The notes beneath the pieces were generated by a model. That model was not told the origin of the DNA and did no database searches. It worked only from the letters and a program-made list of their open reading frames with translations. Of a stretch of 34,888 nucleotides of DNA, positions 34,860-34,888 are shown one piece after another. The translations under genes and the position numbers were made by a program. Source of the DNA: Stenomitos frigidus ULC18 (GTDB lineage Bacteria > Cyanobacteriota > Cyanobacteriia > Leptolyngbyales > Leptolyngbyaceae); NCBI RefSeq assembly GCF_003003795.1, contig NZ_PVWK01000001.1:1-34888 (forward strand), written 5' to 3'. How positions within the stretch are numbered: the stretch's first letter is position 1; each line of letters begins with the position of its first letter.

Positions 34860-34888
34860 CTAGAGAAGCAACCTGATGAACCAGAGAA

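Overview
The window is cyanobacterial chromosomal DNA. The octamer GCGATCGC (HIP1) and its CGATCG core recur inside genes and between them. The window also carries a cyanophycinase/cyanophycin synthetase pair, a Ycf46-type AAA ATPase, two DUF1517 proteins, cyanobacterial-style hybrid histidine kinases, and Uma2/DUF433/DUF5615 genes. The genus cannot be fixed from sequence alone.

Layout. 1-1.9 kb: three small secreted proteins on the minus strand (two with SH3-like C-termini), separated by strong hairpins. 1.9-2.75 kb: gene-free DNA with two kinds of degenerate tandem repeat. 2.75-7.2 kb: a zinc-ribbon DUF6671 protein, dihydroorotase (pyrC), and convergent dihydroxy-acid dehydratase (ilvD). 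7.3-12.4 kb: a DUF1697 gene, a MITE-like element, then a three-gene minus-strand signalling operon (solute-binding lipoprotein, membrane hybrid kinase, receiver-kinase). 12.4-14.9 kb: an accessory patch with a small inverted-repeat element, a fragment of a giant Ser/Thr-His kinase, an NTF2-like protein, a TPR-Arr (rifampin ADP-ribosyltransferase-like) fusion, and a second copy of the ~41-bp repeat family. 14.9-17.2 kb: the Ycf46-like ATPase and a small coiled-coil protein, ended by a 38-bp perfect palindrome.

17.2-22.4 kb: minus-strand miaB, ispF, two DUF1517 paralogues and trmD. MiaB and TrmD both act on tRNA position 37, and IspF makes the isoprenoid precursor that MiaB's substrate ultimately needs. 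22.9-26.8 kb: cphB and cphA, which degrade and build the nitrogen reserve cyanophycin. 26.9-29.3 kb: an accessory stretch with Uma2, an intact DUF433 antitoxin-like gene, a DUF5615 PIN-like partner broken by a 4-bp duplication and a nonsense codon, and a stub of an ISKra4-like transposase. 29.3-34.9 kb: an orphan beta-class DNA methyltransferase, a small zinc-ribbon protein, a CNT nucleoside transporter with unusual extra segments, a DUF2079 membrane protein, and a 5'-incomplete response-regulator receiver domain at the right edge.

Most of the window is housekeeping. The least ordinary items are the TPR-Arr fusion in an A+T-rich patch, the shared ~41-bp periodic repeat family at two loci 12 kb apart, the binding-protein/sensor operon, the freshly decayed DUF433/DUF5615 module, and a gene stub that begins at what looks like a transposon end. 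I did not find a CRISPR array, rRNA, tRNA or a complete insertion sequence.
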